Of a stretch of DNA of 64,000 nucleotides, positions 8,145-16,938 are shown in pieces. The stretch is from assembly GCF_019599145.1 (NCBI RefSeq), contig NZ_CP080647.1, forward strand, positions 2,418,001 to 2,482,000, written 5' to 3'. A model generated the notes under the pieces. The model saw only the letters and a list, made by a program, of their open reading frames with translations, ran no database searches and had not been told where the DNA came from. This DNA comes from Streptomyces akebiae (GTDB taxonomy: Bacteria > Actinomycetota > Actinomycetes > Streptomycetales > Streptomycetaceae). A program made the position numbers and the translations under genes. Numbering within the stretch: the first letter of the stretch is position 1; every line of letters begins with the position of its first letter.

Positions 8145-8699
8145 GTGAAGAGCGAGAACGCATGCGGTCAGAACGCGTCCGGTGAGGACACCGCTCGGAG
8201 TGTCAGGCCTCGGACCGGTCGCGACCTCGGGGACTGTGTCCGCGTGCTCGCGGCGGTCCACGAACACGACGACTATCCGGTGAACTGGCCCGACCGGCCC
8301 GACGAGTGGCTGTCGCCGCCCTCGCTCGTCGCCGCCTGGGTGGTGGAACACGACGGCCGGATCGCCGGTCACGTCGGACTGTCCCGGAGCGACGAGACGG
8401 ACGCCGCGCCCGGACTGTGGAGCGCCCGGGCGGGGGTGGGGGTCGACGAGACCGCCGTGGTCAGCCGCCTCTTCGTCGCCCCGTCGGCCCGCGGCCTGGG
8501 GCTCGGGGCGACGCTCCTGGCCCGGGCGGTCTCCGAGGCGCGGCGGCGCGGACTGCATCCGGTACTCGACGTGGTGGCGTCCGACACCGCGGCGGCGGCC
8601 CTGTACGAACGGCTCGGCTGGCGTTTGCTGGCCACGGTCGAGCAGCGGTGGGGCCCGGACCAGAAGGTCGCCGTCCGGTGCTATGCGGCGGCGCCCTGA
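8145..8699 (+). CDS. GNAT-family N-acetyltransferase
   Basis: Gcn5-related acetyltransferase of about 184 aa; the acceptor is unknown. The acetyl-CoA-binding region reads VSRLFVAPSARGLGLGATLLARA (a Q/RxxGxG/A-type motif), followed by the family-typical ALYERLGW near the C-terminus. The frame is open back to an ATG at 8049, but homology begins at RPRTGRDLGDCVRVL, so the in-frame GTG at 8145 is preferred; no clear ribosome site decides between them. It runs divergently from the MFS gene and converges on the beta-helix gene, with no operon partner. Confidence 0.75.
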   Translation: MKSENACGQNASGEDTARSVRPRTGRDLGDCVRVLAAVHEHDDYPVNWPDRPDEWLSPPSLVAAWVVEHDGRIAGHVGLSRSDETDAAPGLWSARAGVGVDETAVVSRLFVAPSARGLGLGATLLARAVSEARRRGLHPVLDVVASDTAAAALYERLGWRLLATVEQRWGPDQKVAVRCYAAAP

Positions 8700-8841
8700 T
8701 CGCTTGCGCCGTCCCTCGCGTCGTCCCTCGTGTCCTCCTTTGTGTCCTCCGTCGTGTCCTCCCTCGGGATGCGGTCGGCGTGGAACGGCGGGACGGGCGC
8801 GCCCGGGAGCGGGTGCCGGGCGCGCCCTGCGGTGGGACCGG

Positions 8842-10209
8842 TCAGCAGATGGTCTGGGCGCTGTTGACCAGGCGGTTGTTGCGGAAGGTGGTGTTCTCGC
8901 CGCAGGGGCTCTCCCTGATGGACGAGTTGGTGACCGTCAGGTTCTGGACGGTGATGTCACGGTTGTTGGCGAACTCCGACCGTGCCGCGAGCCGGATCTC
9001 ACCACCGCCGGAGACCGTGCCGCTCTGGGCGGCGAGATTCACGTTGTGGCAGTTCTCGATCAGGATCGCGTTGTTGCCGGTGTTGGTGAGGTTGATCCGG
9101 TCGATGACGGCGCCGCCGCTCTCGGAGACACAGAAGACGCCGCGTCCGCCGCCGCGCGCGATCACCTCGCCGACCCGGATGTTGGTCGGATAGGCGCTGC
9201 CCACACGGCCGTTGCGGTTGGCCATGCGGAAGGCCGCGTAGCCGGTGCCGGCGCCCGCGCCGTCCGCGTCGACCTTGGTGACCGTGGCGTTGATCGTCTG
9301 GTTGAGGAGCAGTCCGGACTCGCCCACGTTGCGAGCGGTCACCGTGCCCACGGTGAGCCCGTCGACACCGTACGTCTCGACCGCGTGACTGCTCGCTCCG
9401 GACACGTACACGTTGTCGATCCTGACGTTGCGCGTCCACTGGCTGGTGTCGCCCCGGTTGTCGATCCGGACGCCGAGCCCGCGCGAGAGACGCATGTCGA
9501 GCTGGCCGAGGACGACGTTCTGGACGTTGCGCAGGAAGATCCCGTACAGCGGGGTGCCGGTGAGGTTGAGGTGCTGGACCTCGATGTCACGGGTGCCCCG
9601 GGAGTAGACCGGCGCCTGGTCGCCCGAGCCCGTGCCGGTGACGTTGATCGTGCCGCACACGTCGAGCACGGTGTAGCTCGGCAGCGAGACCCGGGAGCCC
9701 GCGGCGATGGACCCGGAGCCGCGCACGACGACGCGTTCCTTCGAGGTCCGCCCGGAGGTGAGGCTGTTGACGGCGGCCTGCATCGCCGCGCGCATGTCGG
9801 TTCCGGTGTACGTGACCGTACTGCCGCGCCGGGCGGTCCAGGTACTGCCGCTGAGCACGGCCTCCGCCTGGTACGAGCCCTCGCCGCACGCCGCGAGCTG
9901 CGCCTCGGCGGCGACCGGTGCCGCGGCCAGTTCCGGAGCCGGGTTCGCGGGGGCGGTCAACGCGGCGGCGCCGGTGAGCAGGGCGGTGGCGCAGGCGGCG
10001 GTGACGAGGGCGCGGGTGCGGGTGCGGGTGCGGGTGCGGGTGCGGGTTCCGGTTCGAGAGCGGCGGGGGGTCGGAGAGGTGGGGGAAGGGGTGGAGGTGG
10101 CGGGAGGGGTGGAGGTGGGGGGAGGGGTGGGCGTGGTGGGTGTCGCGGTCGGCGTGAGGGCTCCGTCCTCGACTGTGCTCGTGCGCTGGGCTGCGGCTCT
10201 GCGTCCCAT
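8842..10209 (-). CDS. Secreted right-handed beta-helix protein (pectate-lyase-like fold)
   Basis: Predicted exported parallel beta-helix protein, 455 aa, resembling polysaccharide lyases and glycosidases of the PbH1 repeat class; the substrate is unknown. Residues 110-455 show repeated short strands such as IEVQHLNLTG, NVRIDNVYVSG and DITVQNLTVTN. The hydrophobic signal segment (ALVTAACATALLTGAAAL) begins only near residue 67. Before it lies a Thr/Pro-rich stretch and an Arg-Thr dipeptide run coded by a GGTGCG hexamer repeat at about 10009-10046. The ATG start at 10209 is well supported by AGGAG nine bases upstream, so the long N-region is probably real. Export by Tat or Sec is plausible but unusual. 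Confidence 0.8.
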   Translation of the reverse strand: MGRRAAAQRTSTVEDGALTPTATPTTPTPPPTSTPPATSTPSPTSPTPRRSRTGTRTRTRTRTRTRALVTAACATALLTGAAALTAPANPAPELAAAPVAAEAQLAACGEGSYQAEAVLSGSTWTARRGSTVTYTGTDMRAAMQAAVNSLTSGRTSKERVVVRGSGSIAAGSRVSLPSYTVLDVCGTINVTGTGSGDQAPVYSRGTRDIEVQHLNLTGTPLYGIFLRNVQNVVLGQLDMRLSRGLGVRIDNRGDTSQWTRNVRIDNVYVSGASSHAVETYGVDGLTVGTVTARNVGESGLLLNQTINATVTKVDADGAGAGTGYAAFRMANRNGRVGSAYPTNIRVGEVIARGGGRGVFCVSESGGAVIDRINLTNTGNNAILIENCHNVNLAAQSGTVSGGGEIRLAARSEFANNRDITVQNLTVTNSSIRESPCGENTTFRNNRLVNSAQTIC

Positions 10210-10632
10210 TTCGGCTTCTCCTGTGGGGGGTTCGGCCCGCCTGTCATGTGTCCACCGTCCACCGCGCCCTCCTCGTCGAACGCATTTCGACCGCGTTGTC
10301 CCCGGTCGAGGAGTTCGGCGGGCCGATGACCTGGAGTGGCGCGGCCGCGTACGGCACCGGGCGGTACGGCGGTGCGGCGACAGGCGATTCCTATGGCGGG
10401 CCGCGAGTGTGGCAAGCGCTTTCCACGGGCGTCAAGGGGAGGGAGGGGCCCACTTCGTCCGACGCGCCCGTGCCGGGCCGTCCCGCGCCACCTCACCCGC
10501 AGCCCTGCCCTCAGTCCCGCCCATAGCCGCGTCAGGGGCCAGGACGCACGCGTAACTCTGGGTAACTCGCGACCTCACGTATGGTCAGGGGGCGCGAGGA
10601 AGATACGAGATACGAGATATCAGGAGGGGCAG
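10210..10632. other. Divergent intergenic region, 423 bp
   Basis: Lies between the beta-helix gene (minus) and the first SARP gene (plus), so it must hold both promoters. I see a LacI-type operator-like palindrome at 10409-10426 and the SARP ribosome site GGAGGGG at 10623-10629. I see no convincing small gene here. Confidence 0.6.
10409..10426. promoter_or_regulatory. LacI-type operator-like palindrome
   Basis: GTGGCAAGCGCTTTCCAC is palindromic at 16 of 18 positions around a central CG, and resembles LacI/CcpA-family operators (TGGnAAnCGnTTnCCA). It lies about 200 bp upstream of the beta-helix gene and a similar distance upstream of the SARP gene. Sugar control of the beta-helix gene is the simplest reading. 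Confidence 0.5.
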
Positions 10633-13600
10633 TTGGCGCTGGAGCCGGTGCGGTTCGCGGTTCTGGGGTCGGTCCGCGTGGAGCGGGCGGGGGTGGAACC
10701 GGCGCCGGGGCGTCCGCAGGAGAGGGCGCTGCTGGGGCTGTTGCTGGTGCGGGCGGGGCAGCCGGTGACGGTGAGCGAGATCGTCGACGTGCTGTGGGGC
10801 GGGCGGCCGCCGGACAGCGCGGTGAACGTGGTCCGACGTCATGTGGGGTCGCTGCGGCGGCTGTTGGAGCCGGGCCTGCCCAACCGTGCCGCCGGACGGT
10901 GGCTGATACGGGACGCCGGCGGGTACCGGCTCCTGGTCGACGACGACTCCCTCGATCTGCTGCGGTTCCGTCGGCTGCGGGACGAGGCCCGTCGGATCGC
11001 CGGTGACACGCACGAGCCGACGGCACGGGTCGTGGAGCTTCTCACCGAGGCCCTGGCACTGTGGCGGGGGCCGGCCGGGGCCGGGCTCCCCGCCGATGTG
11101 CGGGAGCGCGCCGGGTTCGCGGCCGTCGACCGTGAACGGACGGCGGCCGTACGGGAAGCGGCCGACGCGGCGCTCCGGGCCGGCACCCCCGCCGCCGTAC
11201 TCCCCCTGCTCCAGGAGGCCGCGCACGACGAACCGCTGGACGAACCTCTGCTGGCCCGGCTCGTTCGCACTCTCGCCGCCACCGGGTACGAGGCGCGGGC
11301 ACTGGACACCTACCGAGCCGCCCGCGCGAGGCTCGCCGACGAGTTGGGCATCGATCCGGGACCGGAACTCCGCGACGCCCACCACGCCGTGCTGCGCGGC
11401 GCCGGGCCGGACGTGGAGGTGCGGGACCAGGGCGGTCAGGGCAACGCCGTTCTGCATGGCGCCGGTTCGCCGAGCGGCGCTGCTTCCGGGGCCGACGACG
11501 GCATCACCGGCTCTCCGTCCTCGACCTCGGCCTCCGCCGCACCCCAGCCCCCGACCCCACCGACCGCACCGACCGCCGTCCCCGCCCAACTGCCTCACGA
11601 TCTGCCCACGTTCACCGGTCGTCGCGCCGAGCTGGACCAGGTCTTGGCACTCCTCACCGGCCACGACGACAGCGGCCCCGGCGACGACAGCCACAGCGGT
11701 ACCGGCGACGACAGCCGTGCCGACGACGACAGCCACAGCGGTACCGATGGAGGCCCCGCGCACCCCGTCGGCACCGTCGTGATCGGCGCCATCGGGGGGA
11801 TGGCCGGCATCGGGAAGACCACGCTGGCCGTGCACTGGGCCCATCGGGTCGCGCACCGGTTCCCGGACGGGCAGCTGTACGTCAACCTCAGGGGGTTCGC
11901 GCCCTCGGGTGGGGTGATGGAGGCGGGAGAAGCCGTGCGAATCTTCCTCGATGCGCTGGGCGTACCGCCGGAACGGGTGCCCCACGGTGTCGACGCCCAG
12001 GCCGCGCTGTACCGCAGCCTGTTGGCGGGACGGCGGTTCCTGGTGCTGCTGGACAACGCGCGGGACACCGAGCAGGTGCGGCCGTTGCTGCCGGGGGCGC
12101 CCGGCTGTCTGACCATCGTGACGAGCCGCAACCAACTGTCGGGCCTGGTCTCCGCGCACGGCGCGCACACGCTGGCGTTGCGCCCGCTGGACGCGGCGCA
12201 GGCACGGTCGTTCCTCGAACGCAGACTGGGAGCCGGCCGGCTCGCGGGCGAGGCGCGGGCGGTGGCGGAGATCGCGACACTGTGCGGGGGCCTGCCGCTG
12301 GCGCTGGCCTGTGTCGCGGCGCGGGCAGCCACGCACCCGGACTTCCCGTTGTCGGCGATCGCGGCGGAGCTGCGCGCGGCGCACGGCAGTCTGGACGCGT
12401 TCAGCCGGACGGACGCGGCCGCGAACGTCGGGGCGGTGTTCTCCTGGTCACTGGGGGCCGTGTCGGCCGAGGCGGCGCTCCTCTTCCCGCTGCTCGCGCT
12501 GCATCCCGGCCCGGACTTCTCCGTGGCGGCGACGGCGTCGCTCGCCCGTCTGTCCCCGCGCCGCGCACGGTCGCTCCTCGCCGAACTGTCCGACGTCCAC
12601 CTCGTGGGCGAGCCCGCGCCCGGCCGGTACGCCCTGCACGACCTGCTGCGCGCCCACGCGGCCGAACTGCTGGAGGAACAGCACCCGGAGAGCGCGCGGG
12701 ACGCGGCCGTCGAGCGGCTGTTCGCGCACTACCTGCACACCGCGCACGCCGCCGAGCCCCTCCTCGCCCCGCACGCGGACCCGGTGCCGCCGGGTCCGCT
12801 CCCGCCCGGCGTCCTCGCCGAACGGCCGGCCGACCACCCGCGGGCGCTGGCCTGGCTCACCGCCGAGTATCCGGTGCTGCTCGCCGTCGTCGGGGCGGCG
12901 GCCCGGTCCGGCCACGACCGGGTGGCCTGTCTGCTCGCCTGGTCGCTGGAGCCGTTCTTCGACCGGCGAGGGCACTGGCACGACTGGACGACCGTCCAAC
13001 GGATCGCGCTCGACGCGGCGCTCCGGACGGCCGATCCCGTGTGGGAGGCCAGGGGCCTGCGGGCGCTGGCCCGGGCCGAGAGCCGGCTCGGTCTGCACGG
13101 GTCGGCCCGTCTCCGCCTGAACCGCGCGCTGTCGCTCTTCACCGAGTCGGGCGACACCGTCGGGCGGGCCGACACCCATCGCAGCCTCGGCTGGACCCAC
13201 GACCAGGAGGGGGACCTGCCCGGCGCCCTCCGCCACAACCGGCTGGCCATGGAACTCTTCCGGGACAGCGGTCGCCGCGCCGCGTACGCCAGCGTGCTCA
13301 ACTCCGTCGGCTGGTACCACGCGCTGCTCGGCGAGTACCAGGAGGCCCTGAGCCACTGCCAGCAGGCCCTGGCCCTGCTCCAGGAGTTCGGCGACCGTTA
13401 CGGCGAGGCCTCCACCTGGCACACCATCGCGTACGCCCACCACCACCTCGGGCGCCATCCGAACGCCCTTCTCGGCTACGGCAACGCGCTCGCCCTCTAT
13501 CGGGAGCTGGGCGTTCCCTACCTGGAGGCCTGCACCCTCGTCCACATCGGCGACACGCATGCCGCGATGAGCGACCACGACAGCGCCGTCGAGGTCCGGC

Positions 13601-13689
13601 AGCAGGCCCTCACCCTCCTCATCACCCTCGGCCACCCGGACGCCGAGCAGGTCCGGGCCCTGCTCACCGCGAGCGAGCGATACGCGTGA
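10633..13689 (+). CDS. AfsR-like SARP regulator with NB-ARC and TPR domains
   Basis: Large transcription activator of the Streptomyces antibiotic regulatory protein class, 1018 aa. Order: OmpR-type winged helix (about 1-95), BTAD domain (about 100-250), a low-complexity Asp/Ser/His-Gly linker, an NB-ARC ATPase with Walker A GGMAGIGKTTLA near residue 392 and LLDNARDTEQVRPLLPG, and C-terminal TPR repeats (about 780-1018). The TTG start at 10633 is chosen because GGAGGGG lies three to nine bases upstream and the SARP homology begins at once. Its GTGA overlap with the next SARP gene implies co-translation. No biosynthetic cluster is visible in the window, so its targets are unknown. Confidence 0.9.
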   Translation: MALEPVRFAVLGSVRVERAGVEPAPGRPQERALLGLLLVRAGQPVTVSEIVDVLWGGRPPDSAVNVVRRHVGSLRRLLEPGLPNRAAGRWLIRDAGGYRLLVDDDSLDLLRFRRLRDEARRIAGDTHEPTARVVELLTEALALWRGPAGAGLPADVRERAGFAAVDRERTAAVREAADAALRAGTPAAVLPLLQEAAHDEPLDEPLLARLVRTLAATGYEARALDTYRAARARLADELGIDPGPELRDAHHAVLRGAGPDVEVRDQGGQGNAVLHGAGSPSGAASGADDGITGSPSSTSASAAPQPPTPPTAPTAVPAQLPHDLPTFTGRRAELDQVLALLTGHDDSGPGDDSHSGTGDDSRADDDSHSGTDGGPAHPVGTVVIGAIGGMAGIGKTTLAVHWAHRVAHRFPDGQLYVNLRGFAPSGGVMEAGEAVRIFLDALGVPPERVPHGVDAQAALYRSLLAGRRFLVLLDNARDTEQVRPLLPGAPGCLTIVTSRNQLSGLVSAHGAHTLALRPLDAAQARSFLERRLGAGRLAGEARAVAEIATLCGGLPLALACVAARAATHPDFPLSAIAAELRAAHGSLDAFSRTDAAANVGAVFSWSLGAVSAEAALLFPLLALHPGPDFSVAATASLARLSPRRARSLLAELSDVHLVGEPAPGRYALHDLLRAHAAELLEEQHPESARDAAVERLFAHYLHTAHAAEPLLAPHADPVPPGPLPPGVLAERPADHPRALAWLTAEYPVLLAVVGAAARSGHDRVACLLAWSLEPFFDRRGHWHDWTTVQRIALDAALRTADPVWEARGLRALARAESRLGLHGSARLRLNRALSLFTESGDTVGRADTHRSLGWTHDQEGDLPGALRHNRLAMELFRDSGRRAAYASVLNSVGWYHALLGEYQEALSHCQQALALLQEFGDRYGEASTWHTIAYAHHHLGRHPNALLGYGNALALYRELGVPYLEACTLVHIGDTHAAMSDHDSAVEVRQQALTLLITLGHPDAEQVRALLTASERYA

Positions 13690-15788
13690 CCGACGCCGTT
13701 CGACACGGACCCCCCGTCCAGCGGGGGGAGGAGCTGAGTTTCGACGTGCTGGGGCCGCTCCGGGTGCGTCGGGGCGGGGAGGATCTCGACCTCGGTTTCC
13801 CGCAACAGCGGGCCCTGCTCGCGCTGTTGGTCGTACGGGCGGGCCGCGTGGTGCCGTCGGGTGACGTCGTCGACGTGCTGTGGCCGGAACGGGCGCCGGC
13901 GAGCGCGATGAACGTGGTGCGCCGGTACGCGGGTTCGCTGCGGCGGCTGCTCGAACCCGGGCTGCCGCCCCGGGCCCCCGGACAGCGGCTGCCGCGCCGC
14001 GACGGAGGGTACCTGCTGGACGCCGACGAGGACGAGGTCGACCTGCTGCGTTTCCGCGCGCTCACCAAGCGGGGCAAGCGGGCCGCCGCCACCGGGCGGT
14101 CCGAGGCGGCGACACGCTGCTTCGTCGACGCGCTGGGCGAGTGGCGGGGGCCGGTGGCGAGAGGGATCCCCGCCGCCGTCCGGGAGCACGCCGTGTTCGG
14201 CGAAGTGGAACGCGAGTTGCTCCGTACGACCAGGATGGCCGCCGACGCGGCGCTCCTCTGCGGGAGGAGCGAGCAGGTGCTGCCCCGACTGCGCCAGGCC
14301 CTCGAACTCGACCCCCTGGACGAGTCGTTGCACGCGGCCCTCGTCATGGCCCTGGCCGCGACCGGCCTCCAGGCGGAGGCGCTGGCCGCGTACGAGCGCG
14401 TACGACGGCTGCTGGCCGCGGAGTTGGGCGTGACACCGGGGACGGACCTGACCACGGCCCACACCAGGGTGCTCCGCCAGGAGTGGACTCCGCTGCGGTC
14501 GACCTCACAGCCGGTTTCCCTGCCCATCCGTTCGGCCGACCTGCCGGAGGAGCCCCCGGGCGCGGCAACCGGACCGGCGGTCGCGCCCCCCGCCGTCCCG
14601 CTCACCCGACTGCCCCCCTGTGTGCCCGTCTTCGTCGGCAGAGGAGGTGAACTCCGTCGCCTGGCGGAGATCACGGACACGGTCGGCCCTTCCGGAGGGG
14701 CACCGGCCACCGTGCTGATCAGCGGAATGCCCGGGATCGGCAAAACGGCACTGGCGGTGCACTGGGCGCACGGGGTCGCCGAGCGATTCCCCGACGGCCA
14801 ACTCCACGTCGGGCTGAAGGGGTTCGACCCGGTGGAGGCCCCCCTGGAGCCGGACGCGGCACTGCGCGCGCTCCTCACCGCGCTCGGGGTGCCGCCCGCG
14901 CGTCTGCAGGGCGGCACGGACTCGCTCACCGGGCTGTACCGGAGCCTGCTGGTCGGCCGACGACTGCTGCTGGTGCTGGACGACGCGGCCGACACCGAAC
15001 AGGTACGTCCACTGCTGCCCGCGTCGCCCGGCTCGCTGACCCTGGTCACCAGCCGCAACGGCCTGTCCGGCCTCGTCGCGGCGGGCGCCCATCCCCTCCG
15101 CCTGGACCTACCGTCTACGGCGGACGCCCGGACCACACTGACGGCCCACCTCACCCACGCCGGCCCGCCGACCGGGCCACCCGAACCGCTCAAGCGGGTC
15201 GAACCCACCGGACCCAACGGACCCACCGAATCCACCGGACCCACCGAACCCACCGAACCCATCCACCAGATCGAACCCATCGAAGAGATCGTCAGCCGGT
15301 GTGGTCGGCTGCCCCTGGCTCTGGCGATCATCGCGGCCCGTGCCGCCCACCACCCCTCCCGCCCCCTCGCGGCTCTCGCGGCCCTCGACGCTCTCGCCGC
15401 CGAGCTGCGGCACTCCCGCCGCGGGCTCGACGCGTTCGCCGCGCCCGGCGGCACACCCGACCTCCGCGCCGTCCTCACCCGCTCCTACCGCCGCCTTCCG
15501 CCGGAGCACGCCCGGCTGTTCCGTCTGCTGTCCCTGCACCCCGGCCCCGACCTGGACGCCGAGACGGCCGCGGCCCTTGCCCAACTCCCCGTCCGGCGCG
15601 CCCGGCAGGTGCTCGACGGCCTCGCCGACGCGCACCTCGTCATGGAGCACACGCCCGGCCGCTACGTCCAGCACGAGCTGCTGCGCGCCCTCGCCGCCGA
15701 GTTGACCGGTACGCACGACTCCCCCGAGGACCGCCGTACCGCCCGTCGTCGCCTGGCCGACCCCGACCCGGGAACGGCCGACGCTTAG
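13686..15788 (+). CDS. SARP regulator with NB-ARC domain, lacking TPRs
   Basis: Paralogue of the preceding gene, 700 aa. It has a winged helix (FDVLGPLRVRRGGEDL onward), a BTAD domain and an NB-ARC ATPase with Walker A SGMPGIGKTALA near residue 350 and LVLDDAADTEQVRPLLPA, but it stops about 80 residues after the NB-ARC module, where the neighbour continues for about 300 residues of TPRs. A Pro/Thr/Glu repeat (PTGPTEPTEP) interrupts the ATPase region near 15195-15275. The GTG at 13686 overlaps the upstream TGA by four bases (GTGA). It probably acts with the first SARP, perhaps as a heteromer (inference). Confidence 0.88.
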   Translation: MTDAVRHGPPVQRGEELSFDVLGPLRVRRGGEDLDLGFPQQRALLALLVVRAGRVVPSGDVVDVLWPERAPASAMNVVRRYAGSLRRLLEPGLPPRAPGQRLPRRDGGYLLDADEDEVDLLRFRALTKRGKRAAATGRSEAATRCFVDALGEWRGPVARGIPAAVREHAVFGEVERELLRTTRMAADAALLCGRSEQVLPRLRQALELDPLDESLHAALVMALAATGLQAEALAAYERVRRLLAAELGVTPGTDLTTAHTRVLRQEWTPLRSTSQPVSLPIRSADLPEEPPGAATGPAVAPPAVPLTRLPPCVPVFVGRGGELRRLAEITDTVGPSGGAPATVLISGMPGIGKTALAVHWAHGVAERFPDGQLHVGLKGFDPVEAPLEPDAALRALLTALGVPPARLQGGTDSLTGLYRSLLVGRRLLLVLDDAADTEQVRPLLPASPGSLTLVTSRNGLSGLVAAGAHPLRLDLPSTADARTTLTAHLTHAGPPTGPPEPLKRVEPTGPNGPTESTGPTEPTEPIHQIEPIEEIVSRCGRLPLALAIIAARAAHHPSRPLAALAALDALAAELRHSRRGLDAFAAPGGTPDLRAVLTRSYRRLPPEHARLFRLLSLHPGPDLDAETAAALAQLPVRRARQVLDGLADAHLVMEHTPGRYVQHELLRALAAELTGTHDSPEDRRTARRRLADPDPGTADA

Positions 15789-15858
15789 CCCCGCGTCGAC
15801 CACCGTCACTTCACGGTCACTCTTTTTTCACATCTCCCTTCCTAGGCTCCGGGTGCAG

Positions 15859-15910
15859 TGCTTGAACGGTCTGCTTGAACGGTCTGCTCGAACGGTGTGC
15901 TCGAACGGCC
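15859..15910. promoter_or_regulatory. Four 13-bp direct repeats before an AraC-type gene
   Basis: Four head-to-tail copies of TGCTYGAACGGTS with an exact 13-bp period (starts 15859, 15872, 15885, 15898). The array ends right before the ribosome site of the AraC-family gene. The placement suggests an autoregulatory operator or a translational control element. Confidence 0.75.
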
Positions 15911-15926
15911 TTGGAGGTAAAGACAG

Positions 15927-16862
15927 ATGACCAGGTCCGACATCGGCACCATCGCGCCGGCGGGTCTCCGCATCGCCGTCCTCGGCGGGAACCCCGCTGA
16001 GTTGCCCGGCGGGGGACGGCCGGGCACCGGGGCCTACCGGCTGACCGGACGGGCCGGGGGCGCGTATCTGTTCGTGGGGGTGCGCGGGACCCCCGCCCCG
16101 TCCGCCGGGCGGCTCCCCGATCTCTCGCTCCAGCCGGGGGACATCTGTTTCTACGACGCGAACCATCCGCCGTTACTGGACTTCCCCGAGCACTGCCGTC
16201 TCAAGGTCTTCCTGGTCCCGCGCGAGGAACTGGGGCTGGAGGACGGCGGCGACGACCTACGGCGGGTCGTCGCGAACCCGGTCGCCCGGTCCTCCCGGCT
16301 GGGGACCCTGCTGTCGCCGTTCCTGTCCGAGCTGGCCGACACGGCGGTCTCGGCGATCTCCGCGGAGCCCCCGGTGGGCGAGATGCTCGCCCGGAACGCC
16401 GTGAACCTGTTGGCCACGCTCGCCGCGGAGCAGCTGGGGCGGGCCCGGACCGGTACGCCGGGCGCCGACCCGACGGACTCACCGGTCGGCCGCTCGCCGC
16501 TGATGGCGCGTGTCCTGCGGTACATCGACGAGCATCTGGCCGACGCGGACCTGTCACCCGAGGTGATCGCGGGAGCCCACCACATCTCGGTGCGCTATCT
16601 GCACAGGCTCTTCCAGGACGAGGGGACGTCCGTGGGCCGCTGGGTCCAGCGCCGTCGGCTGGAGGAGTGCCGGCGCGACCTGGTGCTCGGCGTCCGCAAC
16701 CGTCGGACCATCGCCTCGGTCGCCGGCCGCTGGGGCTTCCTCAGCGCGACCCACTTCAGCCGGGTGTTCCGGGCGGCGTACGGCATGTCGCCGAGCGAGT
16801 GGCGGGACTCGGCGGGGCAGGGCCCGACGGGCGGCCGGGGCACACCACTTCACCACCGGTAG
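15927..16862 (+). CDS. AraC-family transcriptional regulator
   Basis: Regulator of the AraC/XylS class with an N-terminal AraC-binding-like (cupin) domain, 311 aa. Two helix-turn-helix units occupy about residues 200-300 (VIAGAHHISVRYLHRLFQDE and ASVAGRWGFLSATHFSRVFR, then YGMSPSEWR). The ATG at 15927 is preceded by GGAGG. A TTA codon at 16173-16175 (codon 83) may place it under bldA control. It faces the isochorismatase-like gene and is close to two alpha/beta hydrolase genes, arrangements often seen when AraC proteins control small-molecule hydrolase genes. The effector is unknown. Confidence 0.9.
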   Translation: MTRSDIGTIAPAGLRIAVLGGNPAELPGGGRPGTGAYRLTGRAGGAYLFVGVRGTPAPSAGRLPDLSLQPGDICFYDANHPPLLDFPEHCRLKVFLVPREELGLEDGGDDLRRVVANPVARSSRLGTLLSPFLSELADTAVSAISAEPPVGEMLARNAVNLLATLAAEQLGRARTGTPGADPTDSPVGRSPLMARVLRYIDEHLADADLSPEVIAGAHHISVRYLHRLFQDEGTSVGRWVQRRRLEECRRDLVLGVRNRRTIASVAGRWGFLSATHFSRVFRAAYGMSPSEWRDSAGQGPTGGRGTPLHHR

Positions 16863-16873
16863 CCCCGGCCGCC
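16830..16873. terminator. Hairpin between convergent genes
   Basis: GGCGGCCGGGGC (16830-16841) is perfectly complementary to GCCCCGGCCGCC (16862-16873) across a 20-nt loop. The left arm lies inside the end of the AraC gene and the right arm just after its stop. No T-run, so a factor-assisted or bidirectional terminator is inferred. Confidence 0.55.
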
Positions 16874-16938
16874 GGCACAGGACCTCGCGGGCGAGGGGCC
16901 AGGCCCGCCCCGCCCGCGCCGACGGAACCGACGGTCTC

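Noticed and set aside
10633..15788. A pathway-specific SARP of an antibiotic cluster
   Set aside because: No polyketide, peptide or terpene synthase gene is in the window on either side.
15859..15910. CRISPR array or iteron origin of replication
   Set aside because: Repeats are only 13 bp, directly adjacent without spacers, and there are no cas or replication genes nearby.
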